From: Candidatus Neomicrothrix sp. UBA7388
GTDB lineage: Bacteria > Actinomycetota > Acidimicrobiia > Acidimicrobiales > Poriferisodalaceae
DNA: 13,645 bases
Direction of reading: 5' to 3'
Assembly (NCBI GenBank): GCA_002470695.1
Contig: DKNM01000119.1
Span: forward strand, 1,290-14,934
Under the pieces are notes generated by a model. It saw only the letters and a list, made by a program, of their open reading frames with translations, did not search any database and had not been told where the DNA came from. Positions 7,260 to 13,645 of the stretch are shown piece by piece (position 1 is the stretch's first letter; the number at the start of each line of letters is the position of its first letter). Made by a program: the position numbers and the translations under genes.

Positions 7260-8156
7260 ATGGGCAGAGAAGAAATACTTCGTTCCTATTTGGAGCAGTG
7301 CTTATTCCCTCAAAATGACGTCCTGCATTGCGCAGTCTCGGGCGGAGCGGACTCTTCGGCATTATTAATTTTGGCATCGATGACGGGGAAAGAGGTGATA
7401 GCTCACCACGTCGATCACGGGTTGCGCCTCAGTGGAGACGCCGAACGTGATTTGGTGCGCGGGTTAGCCAACAAAGTCGGCGCTCGTTTCGAGGCAAAGG
7501 TCTTATCGATAAGCGATGGTTCGAATCTCGAAGCAAGATTGAGAGATGCGAGATATGAAGTGTTGCCACCGGATGTTTTGACTGGGCACACAGCTGATGA
7601 TCAGGCGGAAACGATCTTGATGAACCTCATGCGTGGAGGAGGTCCGGACGGTTTGGCTGGGATGACGCACCACCGGCACCCAATAATTACTCTCCGCCGT
7701 TCAGATACGGAAGCGGTGTGTGAGGCTTCCGACTGGGTGCCTTTTCAGGACCCAAGCAACCAAGACCCGAGATTTCATCGCAATAGGGTTCGGCGCGAAC
7801 TAATTCCACTGATGAACCGACTGGCTCAACGTGATGTAGTCCCTTTGTTAAATCGTGCAGGCAAAATCGCTGAAGCCGACAGCGCGTTTATGAAGACGCT
7901 TGCTGAGCAAATAGATGTGACTGACGCTCGAGCGCTTTCCGAGGCTCCTAATCCATTAGCCCAACGTGCTGTGAGGGCGTGGCTATCAGAAAAGCATCCG
8001 CCAGATTTGGCATCAGTAGAGCGCGTATTGCAAGTTGCACGCGGCGAAGTTTTGGGGACAGAAATTCCGGGAGGTCGCTCTATCCGGCGCACCAATGGCA
8101 AATTGCGAATGGAAACCTCCTCGAAAGAACATGGCCTGCCTAAAGAAAACGGCTAG
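7260..8156 (+). CDS. tilS: tRNA(Ile)-lysidine synthase
   Basis: ATP-dependent enzyme that joins lysine to the wobble cytidine of tRNA-Ile(CAU), switching its identity from Met to Ile; essential in most bacteria. The N-type ATP pyrophosphatase P-loop SGGADS is at residues 27-32. AHHVDHGLR and TGHTADDQAETILMNLMRGGG follow, both typical of TilS, then DPSNQDPRFHRNRVRRELIP, the family's tRNA-contact region. At 298 residues it is a short form without the extended C-terminal domain of E. coli TilS, as in many actinobacteria. The start ATG 7260 is preferred over GTG 7251 because of an upstream AGGTGA. It sits 12 bases after the metalloprotease and 11 bases before hpt, the classical tilS-hpt pair. Confidence 0.95.
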   Translation: MGREEILRSYLEQCLFPQNDVLHCAVSGGADSSALLILASMTGKEVIAHHVDHGLRLSGDAERDLVRGLANKVGARFEAKVLSISDGSNLEARLRDARYEVLPPDVLTGHTADDQAETILMNLMRGGGPDGLAGMTHHRHPIITLRRSDTEAVCEASDWVPFQDPSNQDPRFHRNRVRRELIPLMNRLAQRDVVPLLNRAGKIAEADSAFMKTLAEQIDVTDARALSEAPNPLAQRAVRAWLSEKHPPDLASVERVLQVARGEVLGTEIPGGRSIRRTNGKLRMETSSKEHGLPKENG

Positions 8157-8167
8157 GTTCCGGTCCT

Positions 8168-8725
8168 GTGACAAACACGAGTGATGAAAATGACCCTGCT
8201 CTCGCTGAGGTCCTAGTGACTCGGGACCAAATACAAACCCGAGTTGAAGAAATTGGGCAACAAATCACCGATGACTATCAAGGAAGAATTCCGCTTTTAA
8301 TAGGAGTCTTGAAGGGCGGAGTTATCTTCACCGCTGACTTAGCTAGGTCTGTCGAACTTCCCGTAGAACTGGACTTCATGGCTGTCTCTTCTTATGGGAG
8401 CAGCACGCGAAACAGCGGCGTGGTGAGAATCATCAAAGATCTTGACAACGACATCGAAGGTCGCGATGTCATTATCGTCGAGGACATCGTGGACAGTGGC
8501 TTGACCTTGCGGTACCTCCGAAAAACCCTCTTGGCGAGGAATCCCGCAAGTCTCGAGTTTTGTTCGCTCCTGGTAAGAGAGGACCAACAAGCCGATCTAG
8601 ATGACCTCGTAAAATACGCTGGTTTTCGGCTTCCTCAGGTGTGGGTAGTTGGCTATGGTCTCGACGTCGGTCAAAGATACAGAAACCTCGAGGACATCTG
8701 GGCCTACAACACTTCCCCCAAGTAG
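8168..8725 (+). CDS. hpt: Hypoxanthine phosphoribosyltransferase
   Basis: Purine salvage enzyme converting hypoxanthine (and usually guanine) with PRPP to IMP/GMP in the cytoplasm. It has 185 residues, normal for the family. The PRPP-binding motif VIIVEDIVDSGLTL has Glu105-Asp106 and Asp109. The LKGG loop near residue 49, the SSYGSST flexible loop near residues 74-80, and a C-terminal VGYGLDVGQRYRNLEDI block also match. GTG 8168 is the only reasonable start: no in-frame ATG precedes the PRPP-transferase fold. It follows tilS by 11 bases. In many bacteria ftsH comes next; here a 92-base gap leads instead to a phosphatase-like gene. Confidence 0.96.
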   Translation: MTNTSDENDPALAEVLVTRDQIQTRVEEIGQQITDDYQGRIPLLIGVLKGGVIFTADLARSVELPVELDFMAVSSYGSSTRNSGVVRIIKDLDNDIEGRDVIIVEDIVDSGLTLRYLRKTLLARNPASLEFCSLLVREDQQADLDDLVKYAGFRLPQVWVVGYGLDVGQRYRNLEDIWAYNTSPK

Positions 8726-8787
8726 CGGATATCTAGAAAGACGCAGTGGCCGCCCCAATAGGAGAGGACTACTATTTGTCTGTATTA

Positions 8788-8802
8788 GTGCGCTCAGCGC
8801 AT
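8788..8802 (+). repeat. Short GC-rich hairpin between hpt and the next gene
   Basis: TGCGC-TCA-GCGCA forms a perfect 5-bp stem (six with a closing G-U) 15 bases before the next start codon. There is no T-run, so it is not an intrinsic terminator. It could modulate translation of the following GTG-started gene, or be chance. Confidence 0.3.
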
Positions 8803-8817
8803 GCGGAATAGGGGACC

Positions 8818-9339
8818 GTGAAGGGAAAGTGGGCAGAAGGCATTGAGCCTAGGAATTTCGTCTGGGTTATCAAAGATGCACTCGCGACATGCGAACGGCC
8901 CGGAGGGTACGGTGAGCACCACCGGCGCGTTCGGCGTCAAGAAGAAATCATTTGGGTCCGTCAACATCGATTCGATGTCGTTTACTCACTAATCGCTGGC
9001 TCTCACAATCTCCATAACTACGAAGAACTAGGCATGCCCTTCCGTCACCGGCCATGGCCTCTTCACGATCAGCTGGCGCAATACATGGAGGTTCTATTCA
9101 CTGAAATACGTGGAGCTGTGAACGCTGGTTTACGAGTGTTAGTGCATAAAGAAGAAGTAGACGAGCGCCTATGCGGAGTGATGGCCGCATACCTTCTTTG
9201 GGCAGGACTAGTGCCAGATGGACCTCAGGTAACCGCAATCGCAGAGAGAATTTTCCAGCAACGATTAGGACCTCACGGACGCGAACTGGTAGAAATCGCC
9301 ATTTCGATGGAACCCAGCGAGGAGAGTTCTGATAAGTGA
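8818..9339 (+). CDS. PTP/DSP-fold protein lacking the catalytic cysteine (pseudophosphatase-like)
   Basis: A 173-residue cytoplasmic protein resembling dual-specificity phosphatase family members found beside folate genes in Acidimicrobiia. NFVWVIKDALATCERPGG, RRVRRQEEIIWVRQ (an all-charged helix) and VVYSLIAGSHNLHNYEELGM match the first half of the fold. The loop that should be HCx5R reads HKEEVDER: His110, Lys111 in the Cys position, Arg117 retained at the correct spacing. Without the nucleophile, thiol-phosphatase chemistry is not expected, so it may bind a phosphorylated ligand or have a different activity. The start is GTG 8818, because an in-frame TAG at 8809 blocks extension; an AGGGGA only two bases upstream is too close to be an ideal ribosome binding site. 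The stop overlaps the folB start (GTGA), linking it to folate synthesis. The fold assignment is from pattern memory and is less certain than the frame. Confidence 0.75.
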   Translation: MKGKWAEGIEPRNFVWVIKDALATCERPGGYGEHHRRVRRQEEIIWVRQHRFDVVYSLIAGSHNLHNYEELGMPFRHRPWPLHDQLAQYMEVLFTEIRGAVNAGLRVLVHKEEVDERLCGVMAAYLLWAGLVPDGPQVTAIAERIFQQRLGPHGRELVEIAISMEPSEESSDK

Positions 9340-9707
9340 CGAGCAATAGCCCCGACTGCATTCAACTTCGCGCGCTTCGGGTGGTTTGCGTAGTAGGCGT
9401 CTTGCCCGAGGAGCGCGAGCGGGCACAACCACTCGAACTTGATGTAGACGTATATTTCGATCTCGCCGCCGCCGGTAAATCTGATGATCTGAGAGATACA
9501 TGTGATTACGGAATGCTTACTGAAAGCATTAGCAACATATGCGTTACCGAGAAAGCTCAGCTACTCGAGCGTTTGGCCCACGTTATTGCGGAAGAGGTCC
9601 TGACTCTGGACGGAGTATCTCGAGTGGATATCACAGTAAAAAAAATTCGGCCACCTATCCCACTCGATGTTGCCTACTCGGCAATCAAAATCTCTCGAAG
9701 TCGCTAA
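9336..9707 (+). CDS. folB: Dihydroneopterin aldolase
   Basis: Cleaves 7,8-dihydroneopterin to 6-hydroxymethyl-7,8-dihydropterin and glycolaldehyde in folate biosynthesis; forms homo-oligomers in the cytoplasm. It has 123 residues, normal size. The N-terminal strand ends in GVLPEERERAQPLELDVDV with the pterin-anchoring Glu (E26). DTCDYGMLTE holds the conserved Tyr58. ITVKKIRPPIP supplies the catalytic Lys (K103 by alignment with VxKPxAP), although the usual Pro after it is Ile here. The GTG start overlaps the upstream stop by four bases. folK follows after 16 bases. Confidence 0.95.
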   Translation: MTSNSPDCIQLRALRVVCVVGVLPEERERAQPLELDVDVYFDLAAAGKSDDLRDTCDYGMLTESISNICVTEKAQLLERLAHVIAEEVLTLDGVSRVDITVKKIRPPIPLDVAYSAIKISRSR

Positions 9708-9723
9708 AGGGCTCTAGAAGCGA

Positions 9724-10197
9724 ATGAAGAATCTAGTAAGAGCTTTCTTAGGTATCGGATCCAACCTGGGTGATAGTCAAGAAATTCTCGTTACTGCGAT
9801 TGACAAAATCGATGAAGTCACGGCGGTGTCTGGACTATACGAGACGGCCCCCATCGGCGGACCGGAGCAGGATTCGTATCTCAACTTGGTGGTCGAAATA
9901 AATACTGCCTTTCCGCCGAGGGAACTTCTCGGCTTTTGTCAAGACCTCGAGCAGGACGCCGGTCGCGTCCGAAAAGAGCGTTGGGGACCTAGAACCTTGG
10001 ATGTTGATGTGCTGTTATACGGCGATCTGACTCTTAATGACCCTGATTTAATAATCCCGCATCCAAGGATGTTCGAACGAGCTTTCGTTCTATACCCGCT
10101 GTCCGAATTAGGGCCAGAGTTTTTGTCCGAAGATTGGGAAGCATCCGTTGCCGATCAAGCGATCACCAGACTTGGTGACTGGTCCAATTTCACCTGA
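9724..10197 (+). CDS. folK: 2-amino-4-hydroxy-6-hydroxymethyldihydropteridine diphosphokinase (HPPK)
   Basis: Transfers pyrophosphate from ATP to 6-hydroxymethyl-7,8-dihydropterin, the step after FolB. It has 157 residues, normal for a monofunctional HPPK. LGIGSNLGD is at the N-terminus, VSGLYETAPIGGPEQDSYLNLVV forms the substrate region, and the family signature RWGPRTLDVDVLLYGD carries the two magnesium-binding aspartates. IPHPRMFERAFVLYPLSEL completes the pattern. It probably ends the operon. The dihydropteroate synthase gene folP, needed for the next step, is not in this window. Confidence 0.97.
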   Translation: MKNLVRAFLGIGSNLGDSQEILVTAIDKIDEVTAVSGLYETAPIGGPEQDSYLNLVVEINTAFPPRELLGFCQDLEQDAGRVRKERWGPRTLDVDVLLYGDLTLNDPDLIIPHPRMFERAFVLYPLSELGPEFLSEDWEASVADQAITRLGDWSNFT

Positions 10198-10346
10198 TTG
10201 TTAAAAGAGAACAGCCTCGACAATCTTCTAAATGGCTTGACCGGAATTGCCGCCGACCTGACACACTTGTCTATCGCAAGGCGATTTTATTTTCGGATTG
10301 ATCGCACTGTTGTGGCGCTTAATGAAGCACCATGAAATATCAGGGT

Positions 10347-10362
10347 CTCTTGAAAACAAGAG
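10347..10362 (+). repeat. Hairpin in the lysS leader
   Basis: CTCTTG-AAAA-CAAGAG is a perfect 6-bp stem with a four-base loop, 32 bases before the lysS start, in a 197-base leader. No T-run follows and no T-box (specifier and AGGGTGG-type antiterminator) is seen. A GAGGAG ribosome binding site at 10387-10392 follows, unusually close to the ATG. The rest of the gap shows no gene I can support; promoter elements are not convincing. Confidence 0.4.
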
Positions 10363-10394
10363 TGTCCATTCCTTCGAATGTTCGTTGAGGAGCA

Positions 10395-11801
10395 ATGGCA
10401 GAAATTCCATATAGATATGCGCCAGATAACAAAATAGAAAATCTTGTTGAAAAACACTCTGGGTTGGAAGCGGGTCAAGAAACATCTGACGTTGTTACTG
10501 TCGCCGGACGGCTCATGCTGAGGCGAGTGCAAGGGAAACTTGCGTTTGGCACTCTTGATGATGGATCAGGCCGGATACAGCTTTTCGCTCCTTCGAAGGT
10601 GACACCAGATTTCGAGGACTTCTGCAACTTGAACTTAGGAGACTGGATAGGCATTAATGGCGCCGTTATGACAACGAAACGGGGCGAATTGAGTGTCCGC
10701 GTTGAGTCGTGGAGCTTGCTTGCAGAAGCTAGGCGACCGTTTCCGGACAAGTGGCACGGAATGACAGATACGGATACCCGCTATAGGCAACGCTATGTCG
10801 ACCTATGGGTTACGGAGGAAGCAAGAAAGGCTTTCCAAACAAGAAGCCGGATGATTTCTTTAACACGGTCTTTTCTAGAGAACCTAGGGGCAATGGAAGT
10901 CGAGACGCCTATTTTTCACCCTATCCCTGGAGGGGCCAATGCGAGACCGTTCGTTACGCATCATAATGCTCTAGATCTAGATCTATATCTCCGGGTGGCG
11001 CCTGAGCTTTACTTGAAACGTTTAACCGTCGCAGGGTTTGACAAGGTGTTCGAAATTGGACGTGTCTTTCGAAATGAGGGTCTTTCGACACGACACAATC
11101 CCGAATTCACAATGCTGGAGTTCTACCAAGCCTATGCAGATTACGAGGACATAATGGCTCTCGTCGAGGAGCTAGTTGAGCACCTTGCGATCCAGTTAAC
11201 AGGCTCAACTATTTTAGAAATCGAAGGACGAGCGATAGACGTAGCGAAACCTTGGCGGCGCGCCACCATGACCGAACTCGTTCAAGAATCGATAGGCGTA
11301 TCTGTCGACCTAGACACTCCTCTCAAACAATTACGAGATATCGCCGACAAACATGAGGTGGCGTACAAGGACGATTACGGGCCCGGCAAATTAATCCTCG
11401 AGATTTATGAAAAGACCACTGAGAGTTCGTTATGGGATCCGGTTTACGTGACCGACTACCCAGTCGAGGTGTCGCCGCTTGCACGAGAGCACAGAACCAT
11501 CGAAGGAATGACCGAGCGTTTTGAGGCGATCGTCGCTGGGAAGGAGCTGTGTAATGGGTTTAGCGAGCTGATTGATCCTGAACAGCAGCGGCTCCGATTC
11601 GAAGAGCAAGCTTCGCAAAATGAGCTCGGGGACGATGAGGCCATGGTTGTAGACGAAGACTATCTCCGCGCCCTTGAATACGGGTTACCACCAACTGGTG
11701 GAGTAGGAATTGGAATCGACCGCCTCGCTATGCTCATAACGGGCGTTTCAAGCATCCGCGACGTTGTCTTATTTCCTACCTTGCGTCCTGAACAAAAATA
11801 G
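10395..11801 (+). CDS. lysS: Lysyl-tRNA synthetase (class II)
   Basis: Charges tRNA-Lys with lysine. It has 468 residues. The N-terminal OB-fold anticodon-binding domain (about residues 35-110) carries VAGRLMLRRVQGKLAFGTLDDGSGRIQLF. The class II catalytic domain follows, with PIPGGANARPFVTHHNALDLDLYLR, motif 2 at residues 223-229 (RVFRNEG), HNPEFTMLEFYQAYADY, and motif 3 GVGIGIDRLAML with Arg443. The N-terminus is short: it begins MAEIPYRYAP, whereas many LysRS have ten to twenty more residues, but an in-frame TGA at 10386 rules out extension. GAGGAG lies only two bases before the ATG. It converges with the thioesterase gene, 16 bases away. Confidence 0.97.
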   Translation: MAEIPYRYAPDNKIENLVEKHSGLEAGQETSDVVTVAGRLMLRRVQGKLAFGTLDDGSGRIQLFAPSKVTPDFEDFCNLNLGDWIGINGAVMTTKRGELSVRVESWSLLAEARRPFPDKWHGMTDTDTRYRQRYVDLWVTEEARKAFQTRSRMISLTRSFLENLGAMEVETPIFHPIPGGANARPFVTHHNALDLDLYLRVAPELYLKRLTVAGFDKVFEIGRVFRNEGLSTRHNPEFTMLEFYQAYADYEDIMALVEELVEHLAIQLTGSTILEIEGRAIDVAKPWRRATMTELVQESIGVSVDLDTPLKQLRDIADKHEVAYKDDYGPGKLILEIYEKTTESSLWDPVYVTDYPVEVSPLAREHRTIEGMTERFEAIVAGKELCNGFSELIDPEQQRLRFEEQASQNELGDDEAMVVDEDYLRALEYGLPPTGGVGIGIDRLAMLITGVSSIRDVVLFPTLRPEQK

Positions 11802-11803
11802 AT

Positions 11804-11817
11804 GTTCGTAAACGAAC
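11804..11817. terminator. Possible terminator hairpin between convergent lysS and thioesterase
   Basis: GTTCG-TAAA-CGAAC is a perfect 5-bp inverted repeat filling the 16-base gap between two convergent genes. On the minus strand it is followed by ATCTATTTTTG, a partial T-run, so it could end the thioesterase transcript; on the plus strand no T-run follows. The stem is short. Confidence 0.4.
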
Positions 11818-12477
11818 TTAAGGAGCAGGTCGCGTTCCTTCAGCTTGGTCTTCGCGCTCGATAAAGAGCCCCTCTGCCTCCATGAAACGACCTTCAGGCC
11901 CATCACCTGAACCTAGTAATTTAATTTTTCTGCCGTCCACGCTGTCTAACCAAGCGCGAAATGTAATTGGAACACCCAAAGGTGCTGGTCCCCTGTAATC
12001 CACCTTCAAATATGCTGTAAAGGCTTGGCGTCCTCGCATCCGATTCAGAGCACCCATGACCTCATCAATTATCAGAGCTTGAATCCCGCCATGCACTCGT
12101 TCCGGAGGTCCAGCAAACATAGGGTCGATGATTCCGGTTCCGATAACGCTGTCCTCTGAATCCTTTACATAGGACAACCCGATAGCGGAAGGGTGAAGCT
12201 CCCCGCCGGCAATAGAAAATGGATCGAATTCGATCTCGTCACCTACTTTGAGATCGAGTGGTGTGTGCTGACCTGCGTAGATAGCGGCAAGATGTGGTCG
12301 CGTAAGCATGTCGTCAAGTTTGTTTCTTTCGGTGCCGTGGTCGAAACGAGCGGCCAGAGATTCGACGACCTCGGCTATTTCCTCTAGTTCCGTATCGGAG
12401 ATACGTTTGCCCGAAATTGCTCGATTCAGGCGACGCGAGGCCTTGGCCACTTGGGCTACTGCTTTCCAGGTACTCAT
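11818..12477 (-). CDS. PaaI/THEM4-like hotdog-fold thioesterase
   Basis: Probable acyl-CoA thioesterase, cytoplasmic, 219 residues. The hotdog domain occupies roughly residues 85-205. GPPERVHGGIQALIIDEVMG contains the His129-Gly-Gly and Asp138/Glu139 typical of the PaaI active site, AYLKVDYRGPAPLGVP forms the following strand, and AEGLFIE is the last strand. Residues 1-75 form a charged helical extension of unknown role, commonly seen in actinobacterial members. The substrate is not determinable. It is divergent from an acyl-CoA dehydrogenase across only 64 bases, which suggests a shared acyl-CoA context. No ribosome binding site is seen; the ATG may be leaderless. Confidence 0.85.
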   Translation of the reverse strand: MSTWKAVAQVAKASRRLNRAISGKRISDTELEEIAEVVESLAARFDHGTERNKLDDMLTRPHLAAIYAGQHTPLDLKVGDEIEFDPFSIAGGELHPSAIGLSYVKDSEDSVIGTGIIDPMFAGPPERVHGGIQALIIDEVMGALNRMRGRQAFTAYLKVDYRGPAPLGVPITFRAWLDSVDGRKIKLLGSGDGPEGRFMEAEGLFIEREDQAEGTRPAP

Positions 12478-12484
12478 CTAAAGA

Positions 12485-12490
12485 ACGCTA
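12485..12490 (-). promoter_or_regulatory. Candidate -10 element for a leaderless thioesterase transcript
   Basis: On the minus strand TAGCGT (TANNNT type) sits seven bases before the ATG at 12477, the spacing expected if transcription starts at the start codon. No recognisable -35 is seen. Confidence 0.3.
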
Positions 12491-12529
12491 CCGCGGTTCG
12501 TCGTCTCGCAGTCGGGCGCCTTTAAACGA

Positions 12530-12535
12530 TACGGT
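12530..12535 (+). promoter_or_regulatory. Candidate -10 element for a leaderless acyl-CoA dehydrogenase transcript
   Basis: TACGGT (TANNNT type) sits six bases before ATG 12542, and no good ribosome binding site precedes that ATG. The arrangement fits leaderless initiation, common in actinobacteria. No recognisable -35 is seen. Confidence 0.3.
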
Positions 12536-12541
12536 CAGAGT

Positions 12542-13645
12542 ATGCGACGTACTATTTTCGACGAAGAACACGACATGTTTCGTGAATCAGTTCGATCCTT
12601 TATTGATAAGGAGATCGTTCCAAATCACGAAAAGTGGGAACATGACGGGAAAATAAATAAAGAGATGTTCCAAAAAGCCGGGTCTTTAGGCTTCCTCGGT
12701 ATGGCAGTGCCGGAGGGGTACGGTGGAGGAGGGGTTGAGGATTTTCGCTACAACGCAATCATCAACGAAGAAATTCAGCACGCAGGTGTCGTTGGTTCGG
12801 GCATGTGTATCACATTGCACAATGACGTTTGCCTGCCTTACTTCATCAATTATTGCAATGAAGAGCAAGCATCGCGATGGATGCCGGGACTAGTCGACGG
12901 CACTCTCATGAGCGCTATCGCGATGACTGAACCATCGATAGGTTCCGATTTGGCGTCCATGGGCACGAGTGCAGTGAGAGAAGGAAACGGTTACTTGGTT
13001 AATGGATCAAAGACATTTATAACTAACGGGATAAACAGCGATCTGGTAATCACAGCAGTTAAGACAGACCCATCTGAGAAGCATAAAGGCATGTCACTTC
13101 TGGTTCTCGAGGACGGAATGGAGGGCTTTGAGCGAGGTAGAAACCTTGACAAACTTGGAATGAAAAGTCAGGACACCGCAGAGCTATTTTTCGACAATGT
13201 GTACGTGCCTGAGGAAAATGTTTTGGGTGGTGAAGGTGCGGGCTTCTTGAATCTCGTCAAAAATCTTCCTCAGGAACGTTTGTCAATTGCGATTACCGGA
13301 ACGGCATCCGCGCAGGCTGCGTTTGATTGGACAGTGGAATACGTCACCGAGCGAGAAGCTTTCGGACAGAAAATTTCGTCGTTTCAAAACACGCGATTCG
13401 AGCTAGCGGAAATGAAAACTGAGCTAGATATGGCGTGGGTTTTCGTTGATCGCCAGATCGAAGCACTCAATGATGGTGAGCTATCAGCAGAAGATGCAGC
13501 TGAGTCAAAATGGTGGTGTACCGAAATGCAACTCCGGATTATCACGAGATGCCTGCAACTTTTTGGTGGCTACGGGTTTATGAACGAGTACCCAATTGCG
13601 CGGGCTTATGCAGATGCGCGAGTTCAAACAATTTATGGCGGAACT
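12542..13645 (+). CDS. Acyl-CoA dehydrogenase, LCAD-like, 3' partial
   Basis: FAD-dependent alpha,beta-dehydrogenation of an acyl-CoA, the first step of beta-oxidation or of a related branched-chain pathway. The frame runs from ATG 12542 off the window end, giving 368 residues; only about 15 are missing, since it stops within IYGGT, which is normally followed by NEIM. Visible are MAVPEGYGGGG, AMTEPSIGSDL (substrate/FAD binding), TFITNG, the flavin-contact LDKLGMKSQDTAELFFDNV, ReAFGQKISSFQNTRF and QLFGGYGFMNEYPIAR. The residue before GT in YGGT is Gly rather than the catalytic Glu of medium-chain enzymes. The likely base is Glu245 in LPQERLSIA, the position used by long-chain and isovaleryl-CoA dehydrogenases. 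Chain-length preference is not certain. It is transcribed divergently from the thioesterase. Confidence 0.95.
   Translation, partial: MRRTIFDEEHDMFRESVRSFIDKEIVPNHEKWEHDGKINKEMFQKAGSLGFLGMAVPEGYGGGGVEDFRYNAIINEEIQHAGVVGSGMCITLHNDVCLPYFINYCNEEQASRWMPGLVDGTLMSAIAMTEPSIGSDLASMGTSAVREGNGYLVNGSKTFITNGINSDLVITAVKTDPSEKHKGMSLLVLEDGMEGFERGRNLDKLGMKSQDTAELFFDNVYVPEENVLGGEGAGFLNLVKNLPQERLSIAITGTASAQAAFDWTVEYVTEREAFGQKISSFQNTRFELAEMKTELDMAWVFVDRQIEALNDGELSAEDAAESKWWCTEMQLRIITRCLQLFGGYGFMNEYPIARAYADARVQTIYGGT

Noticed and set aside
8746..8811. 21-codon ORF between hpt and the phosphatase-like gene, in the same frame as the latter
   Set aside because: Ends at TAG 8809 before the GTG start; no ribosome binding site and no hint that the TAG is read through.
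10198..10394. T-box or lysine riboswitch in the lysS leader
   Set aside because: No AGGGTGG-type T-box, no specifier stem and no lysine-riboswitch core could be identified; only one simple hairpin is present.
10322..10414. 30-codon upstream ORF overlapping the lysS start
   Set aside because: No ribosome binding site, no recognisable composition, and the hairpin in it explains the sequence as well; no evidence of coding.
10972..10990. Tandem TAGATC repeat within lysS
   Set aside because: It encodes LDLDLYL, a normal conserved LysRS segment; the DNA repeat is a codon coincidence.

Overview
The window reads as a chromosomal housekeeping segment from an actinobacterium, most likely an uncultured, mid-GC (about half G+C by eye) member of the Acidimicrobiia. 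This is inferred from gene order and family membership: topA, MFS transporter, tmk and holB in a row; a DUF2342/COG5282-type zinc metalloprotease (a largely actinobacterial family associated with F420 producers) beside tilS-hpt; and a phosphatase-like protein beside folB-folK. I see no insertion sequence, phage gene or CRISPR array. Two genes run off the ends: topA on the left (N-terminus missing) and an acyl-CoA dehydrogenase on the right (last residues missing).

Layout. Bases 1-5840 (+) hold DNA topoisomerase I, then a tightly coupled block of MFS transporter, thymidylate kinase and DNA polymerase III delta' subunit, joined by ATGA overlaps. A tRNA-Thr(CGT) lies on the minus strand at 5858-5932, convergent with holB. 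From 6044 (+) a second block runs: an unlisted 47-residue membrane protein, the zinc metalloprotease, tilS, hpt, a cysteine-less phosphatase-like protein, folB and folK. After a 197-base gap comes lysS (+). A minus-strand PaaI-like thioesterase converges on lysS and diverges from the acyl-CoA dehydrogenase at the right end.

How the genes fit together. The left block concerns DNA topology and replication (TopA, dTTP supply through Tmk, clamp loading through delta'). The middle block joins tRNA-Ile lysidine modification, purine salvage and two folate-biosynthesis steps. LysRS serves translation. The right end carries acyl-CoA metabolism (thioesterase and an LCAD-type dehydrogenase).

Most notable points. 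(1) TopA carries, inside its C-terminal repeat region, about 150 residues that look like the 2B subdomain of UvrD/PcrA helicases, without any helicase motor. (2) The folate cluster contains a PTP/DSP-fold protein whose catalytic Cys position is Lys. (3) A small membrane protein gene, missed by ORF finders with a length cut-off, precedes the metalloprotease and fixes its start codon. (4) ftsH, folE and folP, which often lie between hpt and folB in actinobacteria, are absent here.
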